Below, one piece after another: positions 16,098 to 29,790 of a stretch of DNA of 64,000 nucleotides. Position 1 is the first letter of the stretch. Each line of letters begins with the position of its first letter. Under the pieces are notes generated by a model that saw nothing but the letters and a program-made list of their open reading frames with translations, was not told where the DNA came from and did no database searches. Origin of the DNA: Allacma fusca (taxonomy: Eukaryota; Arthropoda; Collembola; Symphypleona; Sminthuridae); assembly GCA_947179485.1 (NCBI GenBank), contig OX359250.1, positions 19,202,539-19,266,538 of the forward strand, given 5' to 3'. The position numbers were made by a program, and so were the translations under genes.

Positions 16098-18041
16098 TTA
16101 TACCACCAATTCTCAAACTAGCGACCTGCGAGGTAGCTTTCTGTAGAGGCCGTAAAATTTTCTACAAATCAGGGGTCGAAATTCGATGAAACATTTTGAC
16201 GGGAACAAAACATTTAAAAAAATGTCTAAAATCCTCAATAAAATTCGAATTTGCTTCACGCATTTGAATATTGTGACCAGCATTGAAACCACCATTGAAA
16301 CCGGCATTGATCAAAAAATCGTAAATCAGCTTCAGAAATCGAAAAACAAATTTTAAAAATTTAATTCTTGCATTACTGCAGTGTCCACTCCTGAGTGACC
16401 AACTCTGTTCTCTATAAACAGCGAAAAAAGCGAAAATCAACTGTAAGTGGTAAAAGTATTGAAGCGTGTTCAATCAAGTGTTTTGAAAAATAAATTTGTA
16501 TGAGATTTTCAGTTCTGATGCCGGAATTCTTGACTTGGGAAGATGACACTAGTCTCAAATGAATCCCCTTGAAATTTGGTACAAGTACAGTGTCTGGAAA
16601 TATTTTCAGGAACGAGACACCGTCCATGAAAAAATGAGAAAGTCAGAAACCCCCCTCAACCTTGCTCTCCGTTTTTATGGGTCAAGCCAACAATTCTCAC
16701 AATCAGCGTAGAGACATGTGCAATAGGTCCTCGGAAAACCCATAAAATTTTCTATAACCACATGAGCTTCGAAATATGTATTACAAAATATTCTAAACCT
16801 ATGCTTACATCCTGACTGCCAGTCATGGAGAAACCCCTTCATCTACGGTAGGGACTTTTTGACGCGCTTTGCCCCTTAAAACAATTGTTACAATGGGTTC
16901 TTCCTTGTGTAAAAGTAAATGTACAGATAAACCCGGAGACGGCGACAATAAGGAAACCCCAAATAGAAACATGAATGGATTACTTATACTGTAATACGTT
17001 TAGATACCTTATGCATTTAGACGACTGTGCGTTTACTGTTAGACGATTAAAAGTAATTATTTATAACTAACTAATTTACAGCTACATTTAAACTTTGGGT
17101 TAATTGCATTCCTTTACATTTGAAATATCTTGCACTAAAAATTCACTCCTTTGACAAAATTTCTACATCAAGATATTTGTTCAATATTGAGGAGTTTACC
17201 AGTGATAATCCCAAAACACCAAAAATTTGGGAAGTATCTACAAGATACCAGAAAACGATTATATCTCTCTTCCTACCCCATAAATGGATGCCAAATTTTA
17301 GCCAATCCTTTTTCAGAATTTTCTAAATCGGATCAAAATTATCCGTTAAAAATTGTGAACACAGCGTCAAAAAGAGTGGGACAAAGTCTGGATTTTTTAA
17401 GAGAAATGGAAAGTTTAAAATTGCATATTCCCACCCAAAAATTCTACTCAAACTATTTGTTTAGTCGGTAGTTTTTAGTAAAATTTATGGGCTATACAGG
17501 AAACTATTAAATCAGTCCATACGTTAAGATTTGTGGTAAGAGAGACATCAGCAAGTACACTTTGAGGAAATTAAGTTTCACGAGATAGGAGAAAGGTGCT
17601 GAAAAGGTGAAATTTTAGATATTTCTTTTTTGTGGCTATAGCAAATTTTGAAGGGATTCAATTGAGTTTTATATAATTGATAATCTACCGATGCTTCAAC
17701 TCTTTAAAACCATTCATAGGCCTTGTCTCACAATTTTAGAATGTAAAGTGTAAGTACTGGTTTTATAAATTTAGTTGCTCTTGCCTGTGGGCATTAGTTC
17801 AGCTTAAATATTAACGGGCGGCTCGGGAAATATTTTCGGGCGTATTGAAAGTACGAGTATGAAATTGTGAGGACAAGGTAAATTTTAAAACCTGCAATAT
17901 TGGATTAAGGGTGGGTCGGGCATCTGCCGCAGTCACCAGCTCTAGTCTTAGCTGAACTTTTGCATGCTAAATTGAACAAGATTTTCAGAATTTTCGGATT
18001 TCGACGAAAAAATGCATTCTGATTGAGTAAGCAGTAATCTA
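16098..18041. repeat. Decayed repeat block with MITE fragments
   Basis: There is no gene. Diverged pieces of the long-TIR MITE family occur in reverse at about 16640-16770 (the AGCAAGGTTGGGG and AAATTTTATGGG blocks) and forward at about 17480-17620. The other short frames here have no coding features. Confidence 0.5.
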
Positions 18042-18720
18042 CAGGGTGTCTATCTAATTCTATTTCTCTCCCCCTAGTCCATTTAAGTGAATGACACAAA
18101 TATGTATAACCCTCATTTTGAATTCTTTTCCAGATTGTTCAGTTTTTAAAAAATTGATGTAAGTCAAAAATTGCCGTCACAATCGTCAACAACGTGAAGC
18201 AAAGTCGAGATTTTTTTATGATTGTCGCCATTACACATTTTTGCTCACAGGTGAATTTTTTCTGAAATTTATTTTGACGTTCGGTTGTAGGAAATTTTAT
18301 GGGCTTTCGGGGAGCTATTACACAGATTCGTAAGTTGAGTTTTGTGGACTTGACCAGTAAGAGCAGAAAGCAAGGTTGGGGGAATTCATCTTCAGGAGCA
18401 AAGATGCAGAAAAGGCGAGCTTTCGATTTTGCCATTTTTTCGTGGACATTCGCAACAGGAAAAAGTTTATTTTCATAGCAACTTTTTAAAATAGTTCATA
18501 AACTTTGTCATACATTTTTAGACCCTGAGATCGGAATTTTTGCGCTATGAAGGTGATGTTACTAGGCTCAAATGCATCCACAGGAAATTTACTAAAAAAA
18601 TGTCTTAAAATACTTTTAACAAGCGACAATCCTCCAAAAATCTCTACTTTGCTTCATGTTCTGGAGGATTTTGACCTCAACCTACGTCAATGAAACACCT
18701 TTTGGATGTGGGACACTGTG
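18042..18720 (+). mobile_element. Long-TIR MITE, nearly complete copy
   Basis: The left part (18042-18220) and the reverse complement of the right part (18600-18720) are diverged inverted repeats. They share TTGAYGTARGT, GTCAAAA and GAAGCAAAGTMGAGATTTTT followed by GATTGTCGC. The outer termini CAGGGTGTC and CACAGTGTCCC are flanked by TA on both sides (18040-18041 and 18721-18722), as expected for Tc1/mariner-like target sites. The 679 bp hold no transposase. The interior (AAGGTTGGGG, CATCTTCAGGAGCAAA) is shared with the copy at 26860. The TA duplication is only two bases, so the superfamily is inferred. Confidence 0.65.
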
Positions 18721-18722
18721 TA

Positions 18723-19400
18723 CAATAAAGGTATATCTCATTATATAACGGTTGCCTATATAAGGGATAATTGTAATGTATATCTTGTGATAAGATGTTA
18801 TCGATGTGTTAAAGCAAATTCCAGTCGAAATCGCTAGTTTTGGCAATTATCTCATTTTAAAATGACGCTTGTCCTGCATTGCAGATATGTTAGTGTGTAT
18901 GATGCATGATTTAAAGTTGTACTAAAGTTACTTTCTTTGCTTGTAGCACGGAAATAAAGGTGCAAATTGTATGTAATCTTTGATAATTATTAGATAATTA
19001 ATGTGATGTGTAATCATTCACAAGCATTGGTATGGCGTTTATACCCATTGAAGGATCGGCAGAAAACTTGAAAGTACAATCAGTTGTGGGGTGTTTACTA
19101 GTGTCATTGTTTGTAATAGACGTGCCACTTATATGGATATGTGTGCGGATGACTTTTTAGACCCGGTCTAATTATGAAGCACCGAATGATTAACTAATGA
19201 GATTAGTCATATTTCAACAGAAGAAAGTTTAATAGAACATTTTGGTTCAGTGCAGCAACATAGAACATGGAATGATGGGAAAACGATTAAGACTAATATC
19301 CACAGTAATGCAGTTACTATTCTAAAAAAAATGTTACGACCGTTGACCAAAGGAGTTCATTCTAAAAGGTGAAATACAAGGCGTATGAAATATTAAACAG
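18723..19400. other. Intergenic stretch downstream of TRAPPC8
   Basis: No gene is visible. The part next to 19401 should carry the TRAPPC8 3' UTR; I could not fix the poly(A) site. Confidence 0.4.
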
Positions 19401-22400
19401 TTATTCTTGATCTATAATAAATGGGCTATGGAGTTCAAACGTTTGATGGATTCCGTCCTCCGGAGTTTTCACTGAAACAGTAGGAGCAATGTTGTAGATT
19501 CCGGGTCTAGTTAAAGCTACGTTGTAGATTAGTTTTTCGCTACGAAGAGCCTCAGCATTTATTGTCCAACTGGTTTTCCCAATAAAATAAACCGCTTGAG
19601 AAGATGCCGTATGTAAGCTTTGCGTGTCAGGCCTGTTGAATAAAATTAAGTTAAAGGTAATTATTCCTAAAGCTTACGCTTTTAATAACAGTTTGAAAAG
19701 TCTTAAAAACTTACTCTATAGTTCTTTTTAAGTCGTTTTCAATCTTCACAATAAATCTTCCTGACTTTTGACAATTAAATTCCAACTCCACCGGGAAAAT
19801 AAAACACGGGATGCGATTAAAGTCATGCTTATTTCGTGATAAATGTCTTAGTTGGAATAAAATCGGTGATTGATCTCGGTTGCACAAGATGTCAGCTCTC
19901 TGAATATTCAGGCGATGGAAACCTTTAACAGTGGTACCACTAACATTTGCACTATTATCTTGAAGGGGCTCTTGTAAAATTTTCCAGTCGACACATAAAA
20001 TAAAATCCTGGTTATCAGTCGACTGAAAGTTATTTGTTGCTAACTTGGTTCGGAAAATAACATTGCAAGACTGTGCAGGTTCTAGTGTTAGGGTGGAATA
20101 ATCCTTGTTCGAGCTGCTTTGCCAAGTCTTCTCTTCTATTGTAATAGCATCGGTGTCGAATGTGATTCCTTCAATGACCACAGTTCTCCCCTGAAATAAC
20201 ATTTAAGTGGATTGTAACAAAAACTGTTTTTATTTTTATTTAATTATAAAATTACCTTGGATAGATTTTGAATCCGCAGAAGATTAATTGCTGTGAGGAT
20301 ATCCGCTTTTTTAAGGAAAGAGTGGTCGAATCTAAGCGACGTTAAAAGAGGAATCTTGATGGAAATTTTAATCACTCTGTATATGACTGTGCCGAAGGCT
20401 GAAAACACCACCGGATCTTCATTTTCCGGTTTTATTTCATATAGTATTAACATGTTGAGAGTAGCCACATCACCCAAGGGAGGTACTTTGTAAAGGCACG
20501 GGATTCTGATGGACGATGATCCATCAAATGTAACAGCAAATGGACAATAATTCTTTTGAACGGATTCCAAAACTAAATCCCCTGTAGATCCGGAAGCTAC
20601 GGAAGGGCGTATTTCCAGGCAACTATTCATGTTTTCACTGGCTAAAACAACTCTGGATACTCTGAGCTTCTGAGTAGTATCGCTAGTCTTGTCCGTCAGT
20701 ACCAGATTGAAGTCAGTACACTGCGAATGATACAGCGCCGGAGGAAGATTCTCTACTTCGGCCTACAGTAACAATTTAATTTCAAAAACAAATGTGATAA
20801 AAGGCACGGACGGGAAATTCGGAAACAATTTTACATTGTAATACAAAAGAGCAGCGTTTTATGTAGACATGTATTTGAAAATTGAATTACCTGAAGCAAA
20901 GGCATTTTCCCAACTACATTAATCTTATTGCGAAGATCCTTTGCATAAACAATACCGCTTCGTTCCTCCTTTGTTGAGTTTAACCTAGGTCCTTTCAGAA
21001 TAATTTTTTGCACGAACGGAACGCACACCGAGCCCAGCTCTAATTCATAGGAAACATAATCGAACGAGATCATTCCTCTGACTGAACTAGATGCTCCAAA
21101 CCGCAACTGTAAAAATACCAACAATAAGAAAACTTATTGGATTCTCTCTATAATAATTATTACTCGATTGTAAATCAACAGATTATTAAACTTACGGTTT
21201 TAATTTCCTCAGACTGTAACGTCATTGAATCCACAACTGAAGATTCTACTGCTTCAGTATCATCGAATTTTAAAGCTATCCGTCTTAAACTTACTTCGGT
21301 GCTAAGAGGATTATAAAAAGGTATTTCCACATAAAATGTTTCTGTAAGAATCATAAAAGAAAATCATTGTTTCACAGCTAAATTACATTAACAAAGGACA
21401 ACTTTAATCCATACAATAATTCCAAAATTTTTTCTGACTTTCTAAAAGTACTGCTTCTCTCTAAAATGGCTTACCATTACAAGGAACGTTTGGATGAACT
21501 GTGTTATCAGTTCTAGCATCAAATATTAGTCTAGAAGGCCTGAACATTATCACAGATGGATCGATTGATTCCTTTAAAACTTGTTCTTCTAAGCTATCCC
21601 AACTAAAAATGATAAATGCCACAATTTTTTTTAATTCTATTTCAACCCACTGTTTTAAAACTTAACATAAAAACAGTGTTAATTTACACCACTTACTGTG
21701 AAACCTCTACAGAGTCTGGATCAAGCTGATAATTTAAAATTTCTCCAGTAGGAAGACCCGTGGATGCGATCACAATGCGAATCCCTGAAGACCGAACGTT
21801 TGGTATAACATTTTCTCGAGGAGTTCTATCTACCTCAAATAGTTTCTGAAAATAATAAACAACGTTTTGTATTCCACGATAAAAAAGAAGAATCGTCAAT
21901 ATAATACCTGCGAAATTTCAATGTAAGCATTTAAAACGCACTCCTGCCGCTGATATGAACTCTTTGTAGAACATCTGAATCTGGGCAGCTGACTGAAGTG
22001 TTGGGGTCTTTAAGAGTGATAGTAATCTTTCCATCAATCCCTTGTATATTTGTAGGGAAGCCTGGTGCCTCGCAATAGTAAATTGGACATGATCTTCCGC
22101 GAATTTCCAACCTCGACCTCCATATATTTGGAAAGCTTGGAGGTAGCAATTTAGGGAGTGCGATCTTAATCCAGCTTTGGCATAGCGATGACCTACGATA
22201 TAATTTCCAATTAAATGTGCAATGTATTTTTCACGAAGACAAAATAAAAAAATTCCTAACATTTCAGGAGGGACACAGTTCGTGGTTATATTGAATCGAA
22301 TCTAGCTGACATACCAGCGAGCACACTATGTAGGGCATATTTCCGTGGTGAATTCAATTTTATGAAGGTGTATGCAGCTTGTTCAAGCATTAGGGCTGAA

Positions 22401-24567
22401 CGAAGGTCGCAGTCTTCTGAAGTCATGCGTATAAATATTGCAGCGGCTTCACCAAAATTTCCCATATGTTTCAAACATTCGCAAAAGATTATGGCACATC
22501 TATGAGCAGCCTCTGGCATTCTGGGTATTTCAAATGTAACCTTAGAATTCTCATAAAATCGATTATTAAATAATCACAATAGCAAGACAAACGTAATTGA
22601 GTAATACCTGCAGAGATCATTGTAGTGACTGATAGCTTCATTTATGTAGTGCACTGGAAATGATCTAGTAACGGCCATAGGAGGATCTGACTGAGTCATC
22701 ATGAAATGAGACAAAGCAGCCAGCTCTATTGAACTTGCATAATATACCCACGCAGCATCAGCTTGGAAGTCTTTTTTAATTTGGTGGTATAGTTGGTAAG
22801 CCCCGTCGTAATGTCCAAATAAAAAGTATAAATCTGCTAATTTTCTGGTTATCATTTCCGGGGATTCCAGTGCATACCTGAAACAAAATTTCAGGTAAAT
22901 CCAACTCGGCTTCTGGAAGCACAATAAATACTCATTCAAGAAGATTTTACTTACACAATGGAACTTGCTGTCTTCGCTCCCGTACCAAATAAACGCTTTG
23001 TCGCACTAAAGAATGACTTGCTGACACCACGTCGATTTAATATCTATCATACCACAGAACATAAAAACTTGTTCCTACATTGTCTTATTCACATAGTTTA
23101 TATTCCAAAGATAAACTCATGCTTTTAATTCATACTGAAATTATGAAATCACTCACGGATTCATGCATAACTTTGGCTTGTCGTTCAACATAAGGAAGCA
23201 AGGATTTGCCAATAAACTCATTGACAGCTATTTGCACATTCTGCATATCTTTTTGAGTGAAACATTTCCCACGAATAAGGAAGTTTTCATTATTGTTCGC
23301 CGAAAATTCCCCATTAGCGGGAGGAATAGATGGCGGATATTCCGACGCAGGACTTAAAGGATGAAAGGGTTCATCAACATTAACTGGCTCGATGTCTTCA
23401 AACACTGTCAATGTTTCTGAGTTAAGGATGTCCCTTCTCTGTTAAATCAGATACCATTCAAGTAGAATATAGGATTTCAATGATGATTCGAAGTTTGCGA
23501 ACATCAGTTTCCAAATGCACTACTTACAATCTGATTCTCTTTCTGTATATAAGGTGACCATACGTCACTGACTATTTCTTCATCACTTTCTAATCCAGCA
23601 CTATTAATTCGAAGCATATAGCAAAAATTCCCTCCGTAAGTAGTTCTTAGGCTTTGGTAGCACCCTTCAGAACTACAAGAAGTAACATAACAAGAAATAT
23701 TATTACATTAATATTCCAAAAATACCTTCAAATTACGACATCAAAATTACGTAAGTAAATGAGAAAGATTTTAGCATTCAATTCTGTAAGTACTTAGTGA
23801 TATTGTCGTTAGCATTGTCATGTAGAATGAGGTAAAATTTCAACGTTGCAGCTGGGAAAAACCAAGTGTGGGACCATTCCTGCTGATGTTGAAGCTGAAG
23901 TTTGCTGAGTTTTCCTAAAATATTACTTACATCTTCTGGGCTCTTGATTTCATACGCTGCAATTACCAAAACGCAGGCCACAAACTGGTTTAAGAACTCA
24001 TGCTGGCTTTGCTGCTGCTCCGAATAAAATTTCAGGAAAGTTTCCCTCCAAGACTCGAACCAAGGAGTCAGCTGTGGAACTTGTAATGAGTAATTATATG
24101 ATCGTCCGTTCAAGTGAAGTTTTTGAAACACTTGGTCACTTGGATCTTCAGTTATTCCCGGGAATGGAGGTAAACTCTGGCCAACAATATTTCCCAAGAT
24201 TCGACGATTCTTCTGCGAATCATTATCCGGGGGCTTCCAAGTCGACAAATCCACCGGATGAATGCATAATCCTCGAGGGGCAATATATTGACCATAAGGT
24301 TCTTGCCAACTTACTGAATCATAAAAATCCAACAGCAAAAATTAATTTCATCCACACAAAACTTTACCCTACAAAAATAACTCTCAAATAAATCATATCA
24401 TTCAACTTACAATCAGTCGTTAGTGAACAAAAAGGTTGAATTAGCTGCGTGAACTGCAAATTATTTTTCTCGCACAAGGCCTGAGCCGAGGGTGAGCACA
24501 ACACAGCGACTCGGGGTCGGAACGTGTCATGAACCAAGACTTTCGCAAGGTTGTCAATTTTGGCCAT
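19401..24567 (-). CDS. TRAPPC8: Trafficking protein particle complex subunit 8
   Basis: This is the TRAPPIII-specific subunit (yeast Trs85), which helps activate Rab1 in ER-Golgi traffic and autophagy. Fifteen exons, all in phase, give 1257 residues: 24567-24411, 24313-23794, 23672-23528, 23438-23157, 23043-22955, 22877-22608, 22520-22315, 22192-21942, 21845-21697, 21602-21475, 21341-21196, 21106-20891, 20762-20256, 20190-19715 and 19632-19401. Family signatures include TPWFESWRETFL, SFFSATKRLFG, RMTSEDCDLRSALMLEQAA, GWKFAEDHVQFTI and GPRLNSTKEERSG. An alpha-solenoid N-terminal half is followed by a beta-rich C-terminal half. It is shorter than the roughly 1430-residue vertebrate protein. The exon 8 donor is a weak GTGCGT; using it avoids an apparent frameshift. 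Exon 2 start is less certain than the rest. Confidence 0.95.
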
Positions 24568-26859
24568 TGTAACCCAAAACCTCTATTGTTTCTCAAATGA
24601 CTCGATGCAGGTCGTCACAATCCAACCACTGCATTCCCACTTCTATTTTTTAAGTAGTCCCACGATCACCCCAAAACTAGATCAGCATATCTTCAAACTA
24701 CAGAACACAAATTTAAACTCCCAAAGCACTAACTTCCCCCAAAACGACTTGAACTTGCACCGATCCGACGATCAAGCAATGATGACTATTATTGGGAATA
24801 TTTTCCAGTTGATTAGTACATTCAACTCGACATTCATCTTAATTCTATTTTCAAAAAATATCCCTTCTTCCTCCTTCCTGTCCCTTGCAACATCAACTTA
24901 AATTACAATAAGTTATTGCACTCAAAAACAGACTAGACAGAACGCACTTTGTCCAACCCAAATCAAACTTCTACAAATCAATACTCACAGTTCTTTTAAA
25001 CAATTCGGTGAACATCTTCCTTAACTAAATTATCGTATTTTTAATCCCAACACTGAGACTTCAATGGTATGAAACCAATCAGGGCAGGTATGCTGAGTCC
25101 TTGGAACAAAATAGGATTTATATTTCTGACTGATATTTTTTATTTCTTCTTGAATTATTACTTATTATTATCTCCGTCAACACCCCACTCAAATGAGTAT
25201 CATCCAGCTATACATGAAGTACGATCCACCAGTTTAAATATTACTTCAAATCGGAATTGCTGACGTTTCGAAATAATAGGTTTTGGCTATGCTCACTTCA
25301 CCGTGGGTCCCACACATTGACTTTTCCACACACACACACACACACACTCACAATATAAATATGCGCAGCACAATTAGCTTATTTACCTTAATTAATAGTT
25401 AAATGACTACTGTTCACAATATTCTAGCACATTTATATAATTTACTGTAATATACTTCCGAATCTTAATTATTTCCAAGTTACACAAAACTCTAAATTCA
25501 GTCGGATTCAAGTTCTTTAGATTCAATCCACTATAACTCCGAACTAGAATCCCATCTCGCAGGTACGTCCTTACACTTCTCATTAAACTAACTTCCTTTC
25601 CTGTCTGTCGGGCAGACCGTATAGTATAGCCGTAGCCAGTGACAGTGAAGGCGTGCATAAGACACGAGTAGGAAATAAAGCCCGCTTTGCGGGCTATATC
25701 CTTCTGAGTCGACTACTTGGATAATTCTGTAGACGTACACGGCTTCTTGTTATACATGCAACAGGGGTACTTGCATGGAATATGGAAACTGTCCTCTCCG
25801 TACACCCCATGTTTGACCCGTAGATAGGATTAAGGAGATATTTCCAGTATTTTATTTAAAAACAATAATTAATGTTTGAAATACTCTCTTGAAAAATATT
25901 GAGTAAAAATTTGATTTTAATGTTCCTGGGCTAAATAATGCTGGCAAAGGAATTTAAACGCTAAGAGCCACCCCACCTACTCTTAAACTTTGATGTATTT
26001 AGGACGCCGAAAAAATAAAATAATTAAGCATGTCTAAATCGGGGATCACTTTAGACAATACCAGGTAAATTATTCTTCCGAAAACAAAATGGAATAAACA
26101 GTTTTTCAGGAACGTTAGTTTCAGGTCAGGGAAATAAATTTTGTGAAAGTTAGAACAAAATTAGCTGTAAAAACCACCGGTATAAATTGTGTTGTGAATT
26201 GGGTCCCTTATGGAGCTAGAGGTCGAGGAAGCAAAGATGGGATCCGTCTGGGATAAATGTGGAGGATTCTATTGCGGGTGATAAAGGGATACAAAAGTAG
26301 GTATACAGCTATATAGCAGGCTCATTTCTTTTGAAGGGAATGAAACATGTAGTTGCGAACGCGTTAGGGGTTATTATTTATTACATCTCAAAGCAGCCAA
26401 GGAAATTTCAAGAATTTTAAAACAAAACAGTTCAAACTACTAGTAGAAATTATTTTTGTATTTTGCAAACGATCAATCATCTTCTTTATATACATCCTTA
26501 CAGAATACAGAATTATGTAACCTCCAGTATCACAACCACCAATATCACAAACCCAAATCGTTTGCAGATTAATGAAGCCCACAGTAAATGATATACTTTC
26601 GAATAAATTTTAAAGAATACTAAAATGTAGAACTAGATGTTAACAGGCACAAATTAATAATGGTACATTATTAATTTTGACCTTGAACACAATGTTCGTT
26701 TAGCATCGGAAAAGCGTGTGTTACGTTACGTACCCATAGAACGGAAACCGTTGGAGATGTGAAGGTGTTGGGTGATTATAAATGTTTACAGCCAAGTGAC
26801 AAGTGCATGTTCATGCATGTTCATGGTGTAACATATCATTTTTATTTCCCCCTGCCCCT
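24568..26859. other. Intergenic DNA upstream of TRAPPC8
   Basis: This should contain the TRAPPC8 promoter. A CA microsatellite lies at 25327-25348 and a small perfect hairpin (AGCCCGC-TTT-GCGGGCT) at 25679-25695. No exon chain was found on either strand. Confidence 0.4.
25327..25348. repeat. CA dinucleotide microsatellite
   Basis: A run of about ten CA units ends in CTCAC. It is an ordinary simple repeat. Confidence 0.9.
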
Positions 26860-27300
26860 AGTCCATCGAAGGGGCCACACAGAATATTTGATTCTCCCAT
26901 TTTGAAGCAAATTCTTTTCCTGATTTTCTAAAATTTGTTTCATTGATCTAGGTCAAAAATTGCGGTCATAATCCTCAAGAACTTGAAGCAAAGTCGAGAT
27001 TTTTTGACAATTTATTTTTACGCTCATTCGTAGGAAATTTCATGAGCTTTCCGAGGAACTGTAAAACAGATCCCTACGTTGAATATTGTGGACATGACCT
27101 GTCAGAACAGAGAGCAAGGTTGGGGAAATTCATCTTCAGGAGCAAAAATGCGGAAATGGCGAGTTTCTGACCTTGACATTTTTCAACGATGATCTGTCAT
27201 TCATAAATTATTTCAAAATGCTGCGCTTGTAGTGAATTTCCAGGGGAGTCATTTGAGCCTAATGTCATATTTCAGGTCAAAAATTACTTCCTCAGGACCT
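26860..27300 (+). mobile_element. Copy of long-TIR MITE family, right end lost
   Basis: This matches the 18042-18720 element in the same orientation through most of its length. Shared blocks include CCCCTAGTCCAT, GTCAAAAATTGC, GAAGCAAAGTCGAGATTTTT, the GAAATTT-ATG-GCTTTC block, AGCAAGGTTGGGG and ATTCATCTTCAGGAGCAAA. I could not find the terminal inverted partner, so the copy looks truncated. It has no coding capacity. Confidence 0.65.
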
Positions 27301-27489
27301 AACAACGACAAACGAGATCAAAACAACAAACTTTTTTTTTATTGCTGCTTAAAAAGCTGCAATAATAAATAAATAGAAAGCAATTCATAAACTTTAGCTA
27401 AAATTGTTAGGTTAGTAAAATTTTACTGCTCTAAAACGTATATGTGTGCACATTTGTCTTCAAGCTTTAAATGTGTACAGTCTACCACC

Positions 27490-27730
27490 AATTCACCTCC
27501 CCCTATAATCCCTGAAAGAACAATGTGATTCTCCCATAAATGCTTTTCAGATTTTCATTAAGTCAATTGACGTTAGTCAATCATTGAGAATGATCGTAGA
27601 CGTGACGAGAAGCAAAGTCAGGATATTTAACGTATTTCAGACTCGCAATAGGATATTGTTTTGTAACCAATTTTTCCCAATATATTTTGGAGCCCAGCTT
27701 TAGGTAATTTCATTATGCTTTCAAGCAGTT
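27490..27730 (+). repeat. Diverged MITE fragment next to the previous copy
   Basis: It repeats the left-end order of the family (CTCCCCCT, GATTCTCCCAT, TTTTCAGATTTTC, AGTCAAT, GAGAAGCAAAGTC) and then the GGTAATTTCAT-ATGCTTTC block, with many substitutions. It probably represents an older insertion in tandem with the copy upstream. Confidence 0.45.
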
Positions 27731-28938
27731 CTCCGAAATCCCCCATAGGTTGGAACAATTCTAGGAAACAAATTTTGGGAAATCAGGAAAAAAATTCATT
27801 CTCAATTCGTACGATATTCTGTGGACTAAAAACTGAAGGGGTCTCATCCAGAATAGTAGAGCGGATGAACGTTGCCTTGTGGCTGAAAGTCATCCTGTAA
27901 GTTCCAAAATCAATAAAAATATGTATGAATTACAATGTGCAACATTAACAATAATAATTTATCATAGTAAAAAATAATAAATACTATTTTTCTTTATACC
28001 AAAAATTATAGTACTATTGCCAACTAGTACGTAAATTAGATTCACAATAAAACTAAAAGCTTAGTGGACTAACAAAATTAATAATGGTGCGCATACAATT
28101 TCAATGGCTCTTCACGGAAACCTATACAGATTCCGAAGGAATTACCAAAATGTCCTAAAAGTCTTTGCTGCACTGAATTAGTCAGGAAGAAGAATATTGA
28201 CACATGAATAAAATCATGATTGAATGAAATGATTTGTTCAGTTGGCCATTCATTTGATATTTCAGCCGACTGGAACTTGGGCCGATGCTTTGACGTGCGT
28301 CAAAAGGAACCTCAAATGATCTTTATTGTCTGACAAGGTAAGATTTTGGGATGGTACAAGCCGATTCAAACAAAGCATAGCACACGTTTTAGTGCTCACC
28401 TAGTATGTTTCAAAACTCATGTAACTCGAGTGCATTTTGCCCCGTTCTCCTAGGACACGTCACCAAAGTTTCAAAATTTAAAACGATACCACAGGTGGGT
28501 ACCTGTCTTTTCAAAAAATGTTAATGTTAAATCCCATAAGGATTTTGAGTTTTTGAAAGTCGATGAAATTTTGATTTTCGCTATTTCAATGAAATTCAAG
28601 TTTTTACGTACACATTTATATATCCTTCAACAAAATTCCCCAAAAAGTAATCCCTCCATCATGGCGCATCTGTATGCATGTTGTCGATATGATATGTTCA
28701 CTCCATATTTAATCGACTATACATACGCGTAAACTGGACTATTGAGATTGCCCTATGGTGTACATATGTAAGTAGAACATTAATAATTATCCCCTCACGC
28801 AAATGTCGGCACATTTTATTGAAAAGAAATCCCTCCAACATGTGCACTAATGATTTCCTCCTCAATGAATCCCTCCAGCATAGTTTGCTTATCTCTGATG
28901 TGCATATGTACAGCCTGTATAGATAGCCTTCCCATACA

Positions 28939-29050
28939 CAAATATCGTCAAATTTTCTCGACAGGTAATCCCTCCAAATTTATATTTGTGTTTCCCTCCC
29001 CAATGAATCCTTGATGGGATTAAATTTGGAGAAAATTTGATGATATTTTT
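28939..29050. repeat. Small inverted repeat inside the foldback element
   Basis: AATATCGTCAAATTTTCT near the left boundary pairs with AGAAAATTTGATGATATT near the right boundary. A second pair (CCAAATTT / AAATTTGG) lies just inside. It is nested within the larger foldback element and could be an end of an element inserted inside it. Confidence 0.5.
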
Positions 29051-29631
29051 ATGGGGGGGGGCAAATTATGGAGGTTGTACATATGCACGCTAGAGAAATT
29101 AAAAATGCCTTGACATTTTCGGGCTTTATCACTGTCCAAATTGGCCTGGCATTTTCGGAATTTTCATTTGATGGTATTTTAGGCATCTATGGCACGTTTG
29201 GTATTTGGGTATATTCAGCCAAAGGCAGGAATTTTTGCAATGTTCGCGAGAATTGTTTCAATATGTAGCTTTAGCTATGGATCTACTAACTTTGCTTACT
29301 AAATCACAAAGCTGTACGTTACAAGTTGAAACAGACAACTTTATGGAAAATATAATAATTATTTTTTATTCATTTTGGTGTAAGAATTCGTTTGTACCTA
29401 ATCATTTAGCGTACAAACACATTTTTGCAAAAATGTAATAAACAAAGACTAAATAACTGTTATCTATTTTTGCATTGTCACATTTTTGACTCCTAGGTTT
29501 ACTTACTTGGGCTGTTAAATTCAATTTTCAAAGTCGACCCAAAAATTGCTACATAAGCCCCAAGTTTTGAATTGTCTATAAAATTTATGATTTTTTGTTA
29601 AAAATATTTAAATGTAGTCGTCATCAAAATT

Positions 29632-29743
29632 ATGTATTTAAAGGGGAAGTGGAGGGGTTATGTATTTAAAGGGGAAGTGGAGGGGTTATGTATTTGAAGG
29701 GGAAGTGGAGGGGTTATGTATTTGAAGGGGAAGTTAAGGGGAA
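29632..29743. repeat. 28-bp minisatellite, four units
   Basis: Four units begin at 29632, 29660, 29688 and 29716, each starting ATGTATTT and running into AAGGGGAAGTGGAGGGGTT. Units differ by single bases only. The array lies inside the foldback element and is purine-rich on the plus strand. Confidence 0.9.
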
Positions 29744-29790
29744 GTGGAGGGGAAGTGCAGAGAAGTTGGGATGGCAGTGAAGGGGAAGTG

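Noticed and set aside
21900..21960. Apparent frameshift in TRAPPC8 near the QECVLNAYIEISQ frame
   Set aside because: Using the donor GTGCGT after GGA at 21942 joins in phase to KLFEVDRTP, so no frameshift is needed.
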